Shown: positions 7,772 through 16,591 of the stretch, piece by piece
How the letters are laid out: each line of letters opens with the position of its first letter
How positions within the stretch are numbered: position 1 is the stretch's first letter
Assembly (NCBI GenBank): GCA_002050365.1
Contig: MWYZ01000074.1
Coordinates: 1 to 37,653, forward strand
Origin: Acidobacteria bacterium 28-1
GTDB taxonomy: Bacteria > Acidobacteriota > Blastocatellia > Pyrinomonadales > Pyrinomonadaceae
Direction of reading: 5' to 3'
DNA length: 37,653 bases
Notes under the pieces: generated by a model
What the model saw: the letters and a program-made list of their open reading frames with translations, nothing else
What the model was told of the DNA's origin: nothing
Database searches by the model: none
Translations under genes and position numbers: made by a program

Positions 7772-8938
7772 ATGAGATTCGACGTAGTTATTATCGGCGC
7801 GGGCGCGGCTGGACTTTTTTGCGCTGCCCAAGCGGGAAAACGCGGGCGCAAAGTTCTTGTTTTGGAACACAACGCGCAGGTCGGGCGCAAAATTATTATT
7901 TCCGGTGGCGGACGCTGCAATTTTACAAACGTCAATGCCAGACCCGAAAATTTTATTTCTCAGAATCCGCATTTTTGCAAATCGGCTTTAGCGCGTTATA
8001 CGCCGCAAAATTTTGTCGAACTTGTCAAAAAATATCGCATCGAATTTTACGAGAAAAAACTCGGACAACTTTTTTGCCGCGACAGTTCCGGTCAAATTGT
8101 CGAAATGCTGATTGATGAATGCCGGCGAGCAAAAGTTGAAATTCGCACCAACTGTTCAGCCAAAAACATTTTCAAAAATGACTTGTTTGAAATCGAAACT
8201 GATCAGGGAAAATTCACATGTGAAAGTTTAGTGATTGCTTCGGGCGGACTTTCGATTCCGCAGCTTGGGGCGACGGATTTCGGCTATCGCATCGCCAGAC
8301 AATTCGACTTGAAAATCGTCGAAACAAAGCCCGCGCTCGTGCCGCTCGTTTTTCAAAACAGCTTCCCCGCAAAGTTTAAGAGCCTCGCCGGCGTTTCGCT
8401 TGATGCGGCGGTTTCGGTCGGCAAAACGACATTCTGCGAAAACATTCTGTTCACGCATCGAGGATTATCTGGTCCAGCCATTTTGCAGATTTCTTCTTAC
8501 TTGAAGCGCGGCGAAAAAATCTCTTTCAATTTATTGCCGACGAAAAATGCCTTCGAGATTTTGCAGAATTCAAAGGAAAGCCGCAAAGAACTCGGCAATT
8601 TTCTCGGCGAGATTTTGCCGCAACGATTTGCTTCCGCTTTTTGCGAAACGATTACCGGGTCAAAGCCTTTGAAAAATTACAGCGAAAAAGAATTGAAAGC
8701 GATTGCCGAAAAACTTCACGCTTGGCAGATTGGTTTTGATGAAACTGAGGGAAATAGAAAAGCAGAAGTTACGCTTGGCGGAGTTTCAACCGACGAGCTT
8801 TCTTCAAAAACGATGGAGGCAAAGCTGGTTAAAAATTTGTATTTCATCGGCGAAGTCGTGGACGTTACGGGTTGGCTCGGCGGTTATAATTTTCAATGGG
8901 CTTGGTCTTCAGGCTTCGCGGCGGGCGAGTTTGTTTAA
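7772..8938 (+). CDS. BaiN/HI0933-family FAD-dependent oxidoreductase
   Basis: A flavoprotein of 388 residues, typical for the HI0933/YhiN family. It has the N-terminal Rossmann FAD-binding motif VVIIGAGAAGLFCAAQAG (5-22), then the family hallmark GRKIIISGGGRCNFTN (about 39-54). The C-terminal FAD-closing motif reads GEVVDVTGWLGGYNFQWAWS. In gut bacteria the BaiN name is used for a bile-acid reductase, but most members, including this one by context, have no proven substrate. Translation is coupled to the DinB gene one base upstream. A 28-codon membrane peptide ORF follows at 8992. Confidence 0.9.
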   Translation: MRFDVVIIGAGAAGLFCAAQAGKRGRKVLVLEHNAQVGRKIIISGGGRCNFTNVNARPENFISQNPHFCKSALARYTPQNFVELVKKYRIEFYEKKLGQLFCRDSSGQIVEMLIDECRRAKVEIRTNCSAKNIFKNDLFEIETDQGKFTCESLVIASGGLSIPQLGATDFGYRIARQFDLKIVETKPALVPLVFQNSFPAKFKSLAGVSLDAAVSVGKTTFCENILFTHRGLSGPAILQISSYLKRGEKISFNLLPTKNAFEILQNSKESRKELGNFLGEILPQRFASAFCETITGSKPLKNYSEKELKAIAEKLHAWQIGFDETEGNRKAEVTLGGVSTDELSSKTMEAKLVKNLYFIGEVVDVTGWLGGYNFQWAWSSGFAAGEFV

Positions 8939-8991
8939 TTAAGATTTTAATTGATTTGCAAATGTTCAAGACAAACGGCAAAAATTAACAA

Positions 8992-9078
8992 ATGAGATTT
9001 TCGCGTAATCAAATTATCGGCGCACTAACTCTATTGGCTTTGCTGTTGCTAATCGCGTTAATTCGTCTTTTCATTTAA
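8992..9078 (+). CDS. Possible 28-residue single-pass membrane peptide
   Basis: The ORF starts MRFSRNQIIGA and continues as a run of Leu/Ile/Ala ending IRLFI, so it is one hydrophobic helix with a basic N-terminus. There is no strong ribosome binding site. It sits 53 bp after the flavoprotein gene and before a palindromic repeat. Short hydrophobic ORFs can arise by chance, so this is tentative. Confidence 0.3.
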   Translation: MRFSRNQIIGALTLLALLLLIALIRLFI

Positions 9079-9122
9079 AGCTGATTGATAAGTAGTCGGA
9101 CAAATTAAATTTAAATAAAAAA

Positions 9123-9208
9123 TGAAACCGTCCCGCTTCGCGTGGACACGGATAAACACAGATAAAATCAATTAAAATCCGTGTGAATCTGTGTTTATCT
9201 GTGGTTTC
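9123..9208. repeat. Dispersed intergenic palindrome, CACGGATAAACACAGAT family
   Basis: CACGGATAAACACAGAT (9147-9163) pairs with the segment at 9187-9203 with one mismatch, and GAAACC (9123-9128) pairs with GGTTTC (9203-9208) further out. The motif 'cacggata..cacagat / atctgtg..atccgtg' is one I associate with repeats scattered between genes in many bacterial genomes. The right arm overlaps the extended, probably untranslated, 5' part of the miaA reading frame, which supports the later miaA start. Confidence 0.7.
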
Positions 9209-9284
9209 AAATTACTGCTTAATTTTGTCTAATTACTTACATTTGCCATCTGCCAATTATTTTCTGCTTTTTTTTTATTTTGTA

Positions 9285-10220
9285 GTGAAAAATCCTGAAA
9301 GTCCAATTTACGCTATCGTCGGACCGACTGCTTCGGGCAAAAGCGATTTAGGAATTGCGCTCGCGCTTAGAATCGGCGGCGAGATAATCAATTGCGACTC
9401 GGTGCAGATTTACAAAGAAATCGAAGTGGCGACGGCGAAAGTTTCACGTGAAGAAATGCGCGGCGTTCCGCATCATTTAATTGATTACGTTTCGCCCGAA
9501 ATAAAATATACGGCGGCGGATTGGGCGCAGGATGCAACGCGGAAAATCAATGAAATCGAAGCCAGAAAAAAAATCCCGATTCTTGTCGGCGGAACGGGTT
9601 TTTATCTTCGGGCACTTCGAGAGCCGCTTTTTGAAACTCCAAAAACCGACGAGCGATTACGGGCTAAAATCAAACAAATCAGAGAGAAAAAAGGCGCGGA
9701 ACATCTTTATAAAATTTTGCAAAAAGTTGACGAAGCGGCAGCCGAAAAGCTTTTTCCGCGCGATTATGTGCGCGTGTCGCGTGCGCTGGAAGTTCGTTTT
9801 CAGACGGGCAAATTAATCAGCCAAATTCAGCCGAATCGAGCCGCGCCACCCGAATTTGCGGCGAGAATTAAAATTTTCGCTCTCAATCCGCCGCGTCAAA
9901 TCGTCTATGAAAAAATCAATCGCCGTGCCGAAATTCATTTTCAAAACGGCTTAGTTGAAGAAGTAAAAAGATTGCGCGAAAAAGGTTTGCGGGACGACAC
10001 GAACGCGCTCGGCGCGCACGGCTACCGTCGGGTTTGCGAATTCCTGCGCGGCGAGCGAACTTTGGAGAGCGCGATTGAACAAACTAAACAAGACGTGCGT
10101 AATTATGCCAAGCGGCAAATGTCTTGGTTTCGTGGGGAAACGGGCGTCGTTTGGCTCGAAGGTTTCGGCGATGAAGCGCAAGTACAGGAAAGTTTTTGGA
10201 AAATGATTGATTCCGTGTAA
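9285..10220 (+). CDS. miaA: tRNA dimethylallyltransferase MiaA
   Basis: Transfers a dimethylallyl group from DMAPP to N6 of A37 in tRNAs that read UNN codons, giving i6A. From the GTG at 9285 the protein has 311 residues, the family norm. The open frame extends 34 codons further upstream to 9183, but that extension encodes an unrelated hydrophobic stretch and lies partly in a palindromic repeat. Motifs: P-loop GPTASGKS (13-20), NCDSVQIYKE (about 36-45, substrate tRNA and DMAPP contacts), VGGTGFYLRAL (about 101-111), and the C-terminal GAHGYRRVCEFL. Its isoprenoid donor ultimately comes from the MEP pathway, two genes of which are in this window. hfq follows 88 bp downstream, a conserved neighbour order. 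Confidence 0.94.
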   Translation: MKNPESPIYAIVGPTASGKSDLGIALALRIGGEIINCDSVQIYKEIEVATAKVSREEMRGVPHHLIDYVSPEIKYTAADWAQDATRKINEIEARKKIPILVGGTGFYLRALREPLFETPKTDERLRAKIKQIREKKGAEHLYKILQKVDEAAAEKLFPRDYVRVSRALEVRFQTGKLISQIQPNRAAPPEFAARIKIFALNPPRQIVYEKINRRAEIHFQNGLVEEVKRLREKGLRDDTNALGAHGYRRVCEFLRGERTLESAIEQTKQDVRNYAKRQMSWFRGETGVVWLEGFGDEAQVQESFWKMIDSV

Positions 10221-10308
10221 CTTGTGAAAAAATTCTTGTAAGAATTGGTAAATCTGTTATACACTTTAACTTGCAATCCCACAATTAGGCGAGACGAAAA
10301 GGAATGTT

Positions 10309-10536
10309 ATGGAAAAACCAATTGCCCAAAACATACAGGATGCGTTTCTAAACACGGCGCGGCGTGAAAGATTTAGCATTGTGATTCATCTGATGCACGG
10401 CGCGACGCTTACGGGCAGAATCAAAAGTTTTGACAAATTTTCGGTGATGTTGGATGTCGGCGGGCAAGATGTTTTGATTTTTAAACACTCTATTTCCACC
10501 ATTTCCCAAGAAAGAAAAAAATCTGTTTCGGAATAA
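10309..10536 (+). CDS. hfq: RNA chaperone Hfq
   Basis: A 75-residue Sm-like protein that forms hexameric rings and pairs small RNAs with mRNAs. The N-terminal helix carries AQNIQDAFLN (6-15). The Sm1 motif follows (VIHLMHGATLTGRIKSFDKFS), and the Sm2 motif reads LIFKHSIST, corresponding to the YKHAIST of the enterobacterial protein. The lysine and histidine of the proximal RNA-binding pocket are kept. The long disordered C-terminal tail of E. coli Hfq is absent. AAAGGA precedes the ATG at good spacing. It lies between miaA and tmk, a partly conserved arrangement. Confidence 0.96.
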   Translation: MEKPIAQNIQDAFLNTARRERFSIVIHLMHGATLTGRIKSFDKFSVMLDVGGQDVLIFKHSISTISQERKKSVSE

Positions 10537-10545
10537 GAAATCATT

Positions 10546-11214
10546 TTGCGCGGAAAATTTATCACTTTTGAAGGAATTGACGGAAGCGGCAAGTCAACGC
10601 AATTGCGAATGTTGGCGAGCGAACTGCGCTTTCGCGGTTTTCAAGTTCTGCCGACGTATGAACCTGGCGGAACGCCGCTTGGTCGTCGCTTGCGTGAAGC
10701 GTTTCTCGAAACGGAAGAAAATGTTTCGCCGCTTGCCGAGCTTCTCCTTTTTGCCGCCGACCGCGCTCAACACGTCAATTTTCTCGTTAAACCTGCATTA
10801 GAAGAAGGGAAAATCGTCATCTCAGACCGTTACTCAGATGCGACTTTCGCTTATCAAGGCGCAGGACGCGGTTTTCCCGAATCAACCGTTAATCAAATTA
10901 TTCAACTTGCAACGAGCGGACTCAAACCCGATTTAACTCTATTTTTTGATTTGCCAATTGAAAAAGCACTTCTGCGGACAAACAACCGCACGGATGCGGG
11001 CGAGCGAAAAAATCGGATGGATAAGGAAACAGCAGGATTTTACGTGCGTGTGCGCGAAGCCTATCTAAAAATCGCTGCTAAGGAGCCGGAGCGTTTTTTA
11101 GTAATTGATGCGGACGGTTCAACAAGTGAAGTGCAAATGCGAGTTGTTAACATTGTTACGGAATTTTTGGGCAAGTCATCACCGGAGCAGGAAAAGATTT
11201 TTAGCCACGAATAA
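10546..11214 (+). CDS. tmk: Thymidylate kinase
   Basis: Phosphorylates dTMP to dTDP in dTTP synthesis. 222 residues with P-loop FEGIDGSGKST (about 7-17), the DR(Y/H) motif SDRYSDATFAYQG in the middle, and the LID region RTDAGERKNRMDKE. The start is a TTG at 10546, 9 bp after hfq, since no ATG or GTG lies in frame upstream of the P-loop at a reasonable distance. The final codons, encoding SHE and stop, lie inside a dispersed palindrome (11203-11255), so the repeat appears to have supplied the present C-terminus. Confidence 0.94.
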   Translation: MRGKFITFEGIDGSGKSTQLRMLASELRFRGFQVLPTYEPGGTPLGRRLREAFLETEENVSPLAELLLFAADRAQHVNFLVKPALEEGKIVISDRYSDATFAYQGAGRGFPESTVNQIIQLATSGLKPDLTLFFDLPIEKALLRTNNRTDAGERKNRMDKETAGFYVRVREAYLKIAAKEPERFLVIDADGSTSEVQMRVVNIVTEFLGKSSPEQEKIFSHE

Positions 11215-11255
11215 CACGAATCATTTTATTAATTTTATTCATGTAATTCGTGGCT
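11203..11255. repeat. Dispersed palindrome, AGCCACGAAT family, copy 1
   Basis: AGCCACGAATAACACGAAT (11203-11221) pairs with the segment 11237-11255 with two mismatches around a 15-base AT-rich loop. It sits exactly between the convergent tmk and BNR genes, so it may serve as a two-way terminator. The same family occurs at 22216-22292. Confidence 0.8.
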
Positions 11256-11262
11256 GATCTAA

Positions 11263-14200
11263 TTAAGGATTTTTTATTTCTTCAAGCTGCTTCTTCGTCA
11301 GAGCCGAATTTATGCCGGACATTTCCTTTTTCATCCAAACGTCGAAACTCGCGTTAACATCGGCAAGTTCGCGGGCTAATGCATCGGCACGTTCCATTTG
11401 GGTTTGCGAAGGTCGCCCTTCGTAACCGTTGACGCTGCCGTAAAGGTCGGCTAAGTTTTCACGAAGTCGCTGTTCGCCCGTAATTGCACCGCCTTCTTTA
11501 GTCGCCACGATTTTTTTCCGCAATTCGTCAACTTGCGCTGAGGCTGTTTGTAGACGATTTTTGAGCGCGTTATCATTTACAACTCTCGCAGCGCGCTCGT
11601 CCAAAGCCAAACGCGTTGCGTTGATACGCTCGACAATCGTCGTCATCTCGCCGAGCGATTTGTATAATTTCATTGACAAATCAAACTGAGCTTGGCGGTC
11701 TGCCAATGTGTGCTTGACGCGCGGGTCGGCGACGACGACGAGTTGCGTCGTATAGACATTCTTGTCTTTCGTCATTTTCACCGTATAAGTTCCGGGCAGA
11801 ACGCGCGGTCCGATGGTTGCGCCGCCCGCAATGCCTGCCGCCGCCGGAACTTTCGGTGCGGGCAAGCGCATTGACCAGCGAACGCGATTTAAGCCGCGAC
11901 GTTTGCTCGCCGGAATCGTGCCGAGCGATTGGTTGTTCGCATCGAAGATTTCAATTTTCAAATCGCCGAAGATGTGTCGTTTTTTCTGGTAATAAGTTAT
12001 CACGGCTTCACCCGGCGGATTATCGCCGACAAACGCTGCGTCGCCGTTGACCCAACCGCCGCCCGCTTGAATTCGCTGCTTGGCGGGTTGCGCTTGGAGA
12101 AAAACAATCTCCTTCGACATCGCGTCCGTCGTCAAAGCCCGGAGCGGTGTGATGTCGTCAACAATCCAGATGCCGCGTCCGTGCGTGGCAATCACAAGGT
12201 CATTATCGCGCGGATGAATTGCTAAATCTCGAACGGCGACATTCGGGAAATCACTGCCTTTGTATTGCGCCCACTGACTGCCGCCGTCGAGCGAAATCCA
12301 AAGTCCCATTTCAGTTCCGACGAATAGCAAATCTCGATTTACCAAATCTTCTTTGACGACGTGCGCGTAGCCGCGAATGTTGGAATTCGGCGCGACGATT
12401 TGCGTCCAAGTTTTGCCGAAGTCCGTCGTCCTATAAACGTATGGCGACATATTGCCGAAAGTATGGAAATCGAAAGTCGCATATGCCGTGCCTTCGTCGA
12501 AATGCCCGGCATCAATGTATGAAACCCAAGCGTTTTTCGGCAAGCCTGTGATGTTGCCGACAATATTCGTCCAAGTCTTTCCTCCGTCGCGCGTAACTTG
12601 CAAATTGCCGTCGTCGGTTCCCGCCCAAATCAGATTCGGATTTTTCGGTGATTCGACAATTGAGTAAATCGTCGTGTGCATCTCCGCCGAAGAATTGTCA
12701 ACGCTGACGCCGCCGGATTCTTCCTGCTTTTGCTTTTGCGGGTCATTCGTTGTCAAATCCGGCGAGATACGCTCCCAAGTTTGCCCGTGGTCTTTTGAAC
12801 GGAAAAGAAACTGCGAGCCGATATACAAAGTTCCGTCTTTTGAGACGTGAATCGGCGTGTTCCAATTGTATCGAAGGTCTTTTTCTTTATACTGCGGAAG
12901 CGGTTGAATAGCGCGGGCTTCGTGCGTTTTGCGGTTGATACGCCCGATGTATCCGCCTTGCGATTCGGCGTAAATATAATCTGCGTCGGTTGGATCAGCG
13001 AACATCCAGAAGCCGTCGCCCCCATACATATTTTCCCAACGACTGTTGGTGATTCCGCCCGGAAATGCTGAATCGCCAACCCAGGAACTATTGTCCTGAA
13101 GTCCGCCGTAAACGCGATACGGCATTTCCATATCAACACTGACATGATAAAACTGCGAAACGGGAAGATTTTCGGCTTTCCACCATTTGTTTGCGCCGTC
13201 ATATGAATACCAAATCCCGCCGTCGTCGCCCGTTATCAAGTGATTAGTATTGTTCGGGTCAATCCAAACATCGTGAAAATCGCCGTGCGCTCCACCCGCG
13301 ACGTTGCTGAACCTTTTGCCGCCGTCGCTGCTGAAAATCAGCGAGCCGCCCGCTTTGTAAATTTTATTTTCATCCTTCGGGTCAACAATTAAATTGGCAA
13401 AATAAAACGGTCGCCAAATCATCATCTGACTGCGGTCAAGCGCCGCCCAAGTTTGCCCGCCGTCGTCCGAACGATACAAACCGTTTTGCGGAATTACGGC
13501 TTCGACAAACGCATAGACAACATTCGGTTTTGAAGGCGCAACCGCAACGGCAACTCTGCCCCAAGGTTTTGCCGGAAGACCTTTCGCGCTTTGCTCGCCC
13601 AGTTCCGTCCAAGTCGCACCGCCGTCGGTTGATTTGAAAAGACCGCTTCCGCTCAGCGCGGTTTCGTTTTCGCCACCCGAACGAAACGTCCAACCTTTCC
13701 GGCGGAAATCCCACATTCCGGCGTAAATCGTTTTCGGATTAGATTTGTCCATTGACATCATCGAACAGCCCGTCGAAGCGTTTGCACCTTTCAAAACTTT
13801 CGCCCAAGTCCGACCGCCATCCGTAGTTTTATACACGCCGCGTTCGTCGGAATCCGACCATAGCTTTCCGGTCGCGCAAACATAAACCGTGTTCGTATCC
13901 GACGGGTCAACCAGAATTTTCGAGATGCGTTCCGAATCTTTTAATCCCACGTTCGTCCAATTATCACCGCCGTCCATTGATTTATAAACGCCGTCGCCGA
14001 CGGAAACCGAATTGCGCGTCCACGCTTCGCCCGTGCCGACCCAGACGGTTTTCGCGCTTTTCGGGTCAATTGTAACCGCGCCGATTGACTGCACGGCTTG
14101 TTTGTCGAAAACCGGTTTGTAAGTCGTGCCGCCGTTGACCGATTTCCAAACGCCGCCCGATGCCGAGCCGACGTAAACTGTCAAACGATTTCCTTCCTGT

Positions 14201-14376
14201 ACCGCATCAACCGCCGCAATGCGCCCGCTCATCGCCGCCGAGCCGATGTTCCTAGCGCCCAAACCGGAAATGGTTTCCGAATCGAATTTAACGCTTGAAA
14301 CGGGAGTTTGCGCCGCCGCGCTGACTATAAAAATTAAATTTAAAAGTAGCGTCGAGAACTGAATTATATTTTTCAT
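11263..14376 (-). CDS. Secreted BNR/sortilin-like repeat protein (glycosyl-hydrolase-like, VPS10-type)
   Basis: 1037 residues with a Sec signal peptide (hydrophobic core 8-20, likely cut after AAA at about 22). At least ten Asp-box/BNR repeats are visible, of the form SxDGGxTW (for example SMDGGDNWTN, TTDGGRTWAK, STDGGATWTE, TRDGGKTWTN, TTDFGKTWTQ). This gives one or two seven- to ten-bladed beta-propellers as in xyloglucanases, sialidases and VPS10 proteins. The last 200 residues (about 840-1037) are a separate region with a beta-sandwich-like part and then helical, coiled-coil-like sequence. Large proteins of this type are common and multiplied in Acidobacteriota; most have no tested substrate, and the 'glycosyl hydrolase' name is by fold only. 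It is probably exported. Confidence 0.85.
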   Translation of the reverse strand: MKNIIQFSTLLLNLIFIVSAAAQTPVSSVKFDSETISGLGARNIGSAAMSGRIAAVDAVQEGNRLTVYVGSASGGVWKSVNGGTTYKPVFDKQAVQSIGAVTIDPKSAKTVWVGTGEAWTRNSVSVGDGVYKSMDGGDNWTNVGLKDSERISKILVDPSDTNTVYVCATGKLWSDSDERGVYKTTDGGRTWAKVLKGANASTGCSMMSMDKSNPKTIYAGMWDFRRKGWTFRSGGENETALSGSGLFKSTDGGATWTELGEQSAKGLPAKPWGRVAVAVAPSKPNVVYAFVEAVIPQNGLYRSDDGGQTWAALDRSQMMIWRPFYFANLIVDPKDENKIYKAGGSLIFSSDGGKRFSNVAGGAHGDFHDVWIDPNNTNHLITGDDGGIWYSYDGANKWWKAENLPVSQFYHVSVDMEMPYRVYGGLQDNSSWVGDSAFPGGITNSRWENMYGGDGFWMFADPTDADYIYAESQGGYIGRINRKTHEARAIQPLPQYKEKDLRYNWNTPIHVSKDGTLYIGSQFLFRSKDHGQTWERISPDLTTNDPQKQKQEESGGVSVDNSSAEMHTTIYSIVESPKNPNLIWAGTDDGNLQVTRDGGKTWTNIVGNITGLPKNAWVSYIDAGHFDEGTAYATFDFHTFGNMSPYVYRTTDFGKTWTQIVAPNSNIRGYAHVVKEDLVNRDLLFVGTEMGLWISLDGGSQWAQYKGSDFPNVAVRDLAIHPRDNDLVIATHGRGIWIVDDITPLRALTTDAMSKEIVFLQAQPAKQRIQAGGGWVNGDAAFVGDNPPGEAVITYYQKKRHIFGDLKIEIFDANNQSLGTIPASKRRGLNRVRWSMRLPAPKVPAAAGIAGGATIGPRVLPGTYTVKMTKDKNVYTTQLVVVADPRVKHTLADRQAQFDLSMKLYKSLGEMTTIVERINATRLALDERAARVVNDNALKNRLQTASAQVDELRKKIVATKEGGAITGEQRLRENLADLYGSVNGYEGRPSQTQMERADALARELADVNASFDVWMKKEMSGINSALTKKQLEEIKNP

Positions 14377-14393
14377 TTTCGTTTTCTTTGAAT

Positions 14394-14516
14394 TGCCACT
14401 AGCTAAAGCTTGTGGCTAGCATAAGCAACAGGCAAGCGGCTTTAGCAAAGTTATATTTGAAGATTTTTATCTTTGCTAAAGCCATTTTTTATTTATTGAG
14501 ACCACTAGCTAAAGCC
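14394..14516. repeat. Dispersed palindrome/direct repeat, CCACTAGCTAAAGC family, copy 1
   Basis: CCACTAGCTAAAGC occurs twice in the same orientation (14397-14410 and 14502-14515). Between the copies GGCTTTAGCAAAG (14438-14450) pairs perfectly with CTTTGCTAAAGCC (14471-14483). It lies between two minus-strand genes. A second, diverged copy is at 33912-34092. Confidence 0.8.
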
Positions 14517-14538
14517 AGCGGCAATTTATTTTCAAATT

Positions 14539-15384
14539 TTAAGAAACCGGTTTCTTCACGCCTGTCGACGGTTTCGATTTGTCCGGCTCGTTTTTCTTTT
14601 CCGGCGTTTTCGGAATGTCCTTGTCTTCTTCTATTTTGCCGCCTGGCTGCGTTTGCGTTTTTATCATCGGTCTGGCAAAACGGCTGTCGTCAATCGGCAC
14701 ATTGAGTTCCATTTTCTCGATTGTAACCGTTACTTTGTTCGGGCTTCCTTTCGCGCCGCTTTCAAACGAATGCGGGAAATAAACACCGCCCACTTCCTTG
14801 TAATCGCCGATGATTGTCTCGGATTCGACTTCCGCGCCGCGAATCGTTCGCTTGGTCTCGATTTTTATCGGCACGTAATAATCCGTGTCCATAAAATAGT
14901 ATTTCGTTGTTCCGCTCGGCAATGTAACTTTGAGTTTGAAAGCGTCCGTGCCGTCAACCGTGTCCATCCCGACGTATTCGACTTTGATATTTCGCGCTTT
15001 ATAATTGATCAGCGAATCGTCAAAATCCGCTCCGTCAATCATTGCCTTCATTTCTTCATCGCTCAAAGATTCCACGTCTTTTTTGCCTTGCCACGGCTCG
15101 ATTTTCCAGCCGTCTTTGCCGTCATAAACAGTTACTCCGATCATCCCCTGTAGCGAAAATTCTTCGCGCGTTTTATTCGGGCGTTTGTTCTCGCCGATAA
15201 TAGCGGCTTCAAAACCGCCGCCGCCCGTAAATTTCTCAGTCAAACGCACTGTTTTTATCGCTTGGATTTTTTCCATTCCGCCAATTGTCTTGATGTATTT
15301 GGCGACGATTTCATCGGCGGTCTGCGCCGTTGCGGGCAGAGCAAAAAACATCAGCCCGACGATTCCCAGCAAAACTTTTCGCAT
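14539..15384 (-). CDS. LolA-like outer membrane lipoprotein-sorting family protein
   Basis: 281 residues with a Sec signal peptide (MRKVLLGIVGLMFFALPATA, cut at about 20). The mature N-terminus TADEIVAKYIKTIGGMEKIQ is typical of the LolA/LolB-like 'outer membrane lipoprotein-sorting' family, which has an open beta-barrel that holds lipid-like ligands. Beta strands such as VTVYDGKDGWKIEPWQG and KYYFMDTDYYVPIKIETK follow. The C-terminal 30 residues are a Lys/Pro/Glu-rich tail. AAGGAGA precedes the ATG. It is not the canonical LolA, because such paralogues are frequent in Acidobacteriota and their cargo is unknown. Confidence 0.75.
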   Translation of the reverse strand: MRKVLLGIVGLMFFALPATAQTADEIVAKYIKTIGGMEKIQAIKTVRLTEKFTGGGGFEAAIIGENKRPNKTREEFSLQGMIGVTVYDGKDGWKIEPWQGKKDVESLSDEEMKAMIDGADFDDSLINYKARNIKVEYVGMDTVDGTDAFKLKVTLPSGTTKYYFMDTDYYVPIKIETKRTIRGAEVESETIIGDYKEVGGVYFPHSFESGAKGSPNKVTVTIEKMELNVPIDDSRFARPMIKTQTQPGGKIEEDKDIPKTPEKKNEPDKSKPSTGVKKPVS

Positions 15385-15926
15385 AAATTTTCTCCTTAGC
15401 TTTGGAATATTTTTATTTTATTTGATTGGACGACAAATTTTCTTACGCACCGGCAGCACGCAAGGTTTTATAATTTATAAAATTATTTTGAGATTATTTT
15501 GATAAATCCACTCAAAGCAGTTAAATTAACCACAAAAATTTTGTAAAGTTACGGAAGCAGTATTACAGAATCGCGCAAATTCGGCAAGAAACAGTCAGTC
15601 GGAGCGCGGGCTCTCACCTGCAAAAATTGCGAGCGGCAATGCAAAAACTCCGATTACATTTAGGCTTAAACTATAATCAAAGTTTTTAAACGCTAGCGTA
15701 CTAATTGCGGGCAAGGATGCCTGCGTTTCTAATAAATTTTATGTTCGATAAATTCACAAACTTGCCGATGCAACGGTGATGAGCAGCAAGTTATTTCATA
15801 AGAAAAGAACCGATTTTTTACATTGCGTATAAAACAGGATTATTGGTTAAATTGATTTAATCGGAATGGATGTATTCTGTTCATTTGTCTTTTTCGTAAT
15901 TCTATTTGCGGCATTTTAGAGTTATT
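15385..15926. other. Intergenic region, about 540 bp, with repeat-like hairpins
   Basis: No gene was found on either strand. Two spots look like remnants of dispersed repeats. The GGAGCGCGGGCTCTCACCTG block begins near 15600, and GCGGGCA (15707-15713) pairs with TGCCTGC (15718-15724) around AGGA. The rest is AT-rich. The promoter of the LolA-like gene should be in the right-hand part of the first 150 bp, but no clear -35/-10 pair was recognised. Confidence 0.5.
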
Positions 15927-16175
15927 CTACTTTGGCTCAACAATAGTAATATTTGTCATGTTAGTATTTGTATTAGTATTAATATTAGTATGATCCAGTA
16001 AATTTATCACCCATAACAAAATTGTAAATATAATTACACCCATCAAAAGAGGCGTTAAAATAATAATTTTCCAGTTTACGCCAAATTGATTTTTAATAAA
16101 GCTTTTTAATTTTCGCTTAAAAGTCTTTGGCTTTTTAACTCTATGTCTTTTTAGTCTACGTGGCTTTGACTCCAT
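15927..16175 (-). CDS. Small basic single-pass membrane protein
   Basis: 82 residues from the ATG at 16175; the open frame extends another 36 codons upstream to 16283 but that part looks like chance coding. The N-terminal third is strikingly basic (RRLKRHRVKKPKTFKRK). It is followed by one hydrophobic helix (about 37-58, IIILTPLLMGVIIFTILLWV) and a short Asn/Thr repeat tail (NTNTNTNM). This predicts an inner-membrane protein with a cytoplasmic basic head. No strong ribosome binding site. Not recognised. A bidirectional terminator-like hairpin lies upstream at 16332-16366. Confidence 0.45.
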   Translation of the reverse strand: MESKPRRLKRHRVKKPKTFKRKLKSFIKNQFGVNWKIIILTPLLMGVIIFTILLWVINLLDHTNINTNTNTNMTNITIVEPK

Positions 16176-16331
16176 ATAACAAGTTAAATTTTCGACGTTC
16201 CCAAATAATAAACCGCAAAACAAAAATTCGCAAAATTTTAATTCACTTTCGTCATCCATTGTCAGTGCTGAGTTGGTGGACACTTCCGCAAATTCAGCAA
16301 ATCATACCACAGAAACTGCTACCTAAACCAC

Positions 16332-16366
16332 AAAAAAGCCGTGAGCCCCAAAACTCACGGCTTTTT
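16332..16366. terminator. Rho-independent terminator, works in both directions
   Basis: GCCGTGAG (16338-16345) pairs perfectly with CTCACGGC (16354-16361) around an 8-base loop. The stem is flanked by A6 on the left and T5 on the right, so each strand reads a GC stem followed by T residues. The same stem sequence recurs at 16538-16573. Confidence 0.8.
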
Positions 16367-16471
16367 CTCATTTTGCAACTTTTTATTTCTAAAGGCGTGT
16401 ATCTAATTGGAAGGCAAGTAGGTAATTCCTTTCATATATTTTAGTAATGTCTCCTATAAATTTAATTACTT

Positions 16472-16500
16472 AGCCTATCTTACCGAAGATAGGCTTTTTA
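16472..16500 (+). terminator. Rho-independent terminator-like hairpin
   Basis: AGCCTATCTT (16472-16481) pairs perfectly with AAGATAGGCT (16486-16495) around the ACCG tetraloop and is followed by TTTTA. No plus-strand gene ends just upstream, so it may belong to a short untranslated transcript or be a repeat remnant. Confidence 0.65.
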
Positions 16501-16537
16501 TTCCATTCAACCTACACCCGCATAAACCCGCCGGACA

Positions 16538-16573
16538 AAGAAGCCGTGAGTTTTAACGCTCGCGGCTCTTCTT
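16538..16573 (-). terminator. Terminator of the beta-helix protein gene region
   Basis: AAGAAGCCGTGAG (16538-16550) pairs with CTCGCGGCTCTTCTT (16559-16573) with small irregularities. It lies 19 bp after the end of the minus-strand FG-GAP tail, which fits a terminator for that strand. Its core stem is the same as in the hairpin at 16332-16366. Confidence 0.65.
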
Positions 16574-16591
16574 ATTTGCTGTTTAAGTAAT

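Noticed and set aside
9183..9284. N-terminal extension of MiaA by 34 residues
   Set aside because: It is hydrophobic, unlike the family, and its DNA is mostly a palindromic repeat; GTG at 9285 gives the normal length.
15385..15926. Small RNA gene in the 540-bp intergenic region
   Set aside because: Only weak repeat-like hairpins are seen; there is no promoter/terminator pair to support it.
16176..16283. 36-codon N-terminal extension of the small membrane protein
   Set aside because: It has no family character, and the basic membrane protein begins naturally at the inner ATG at 16175.
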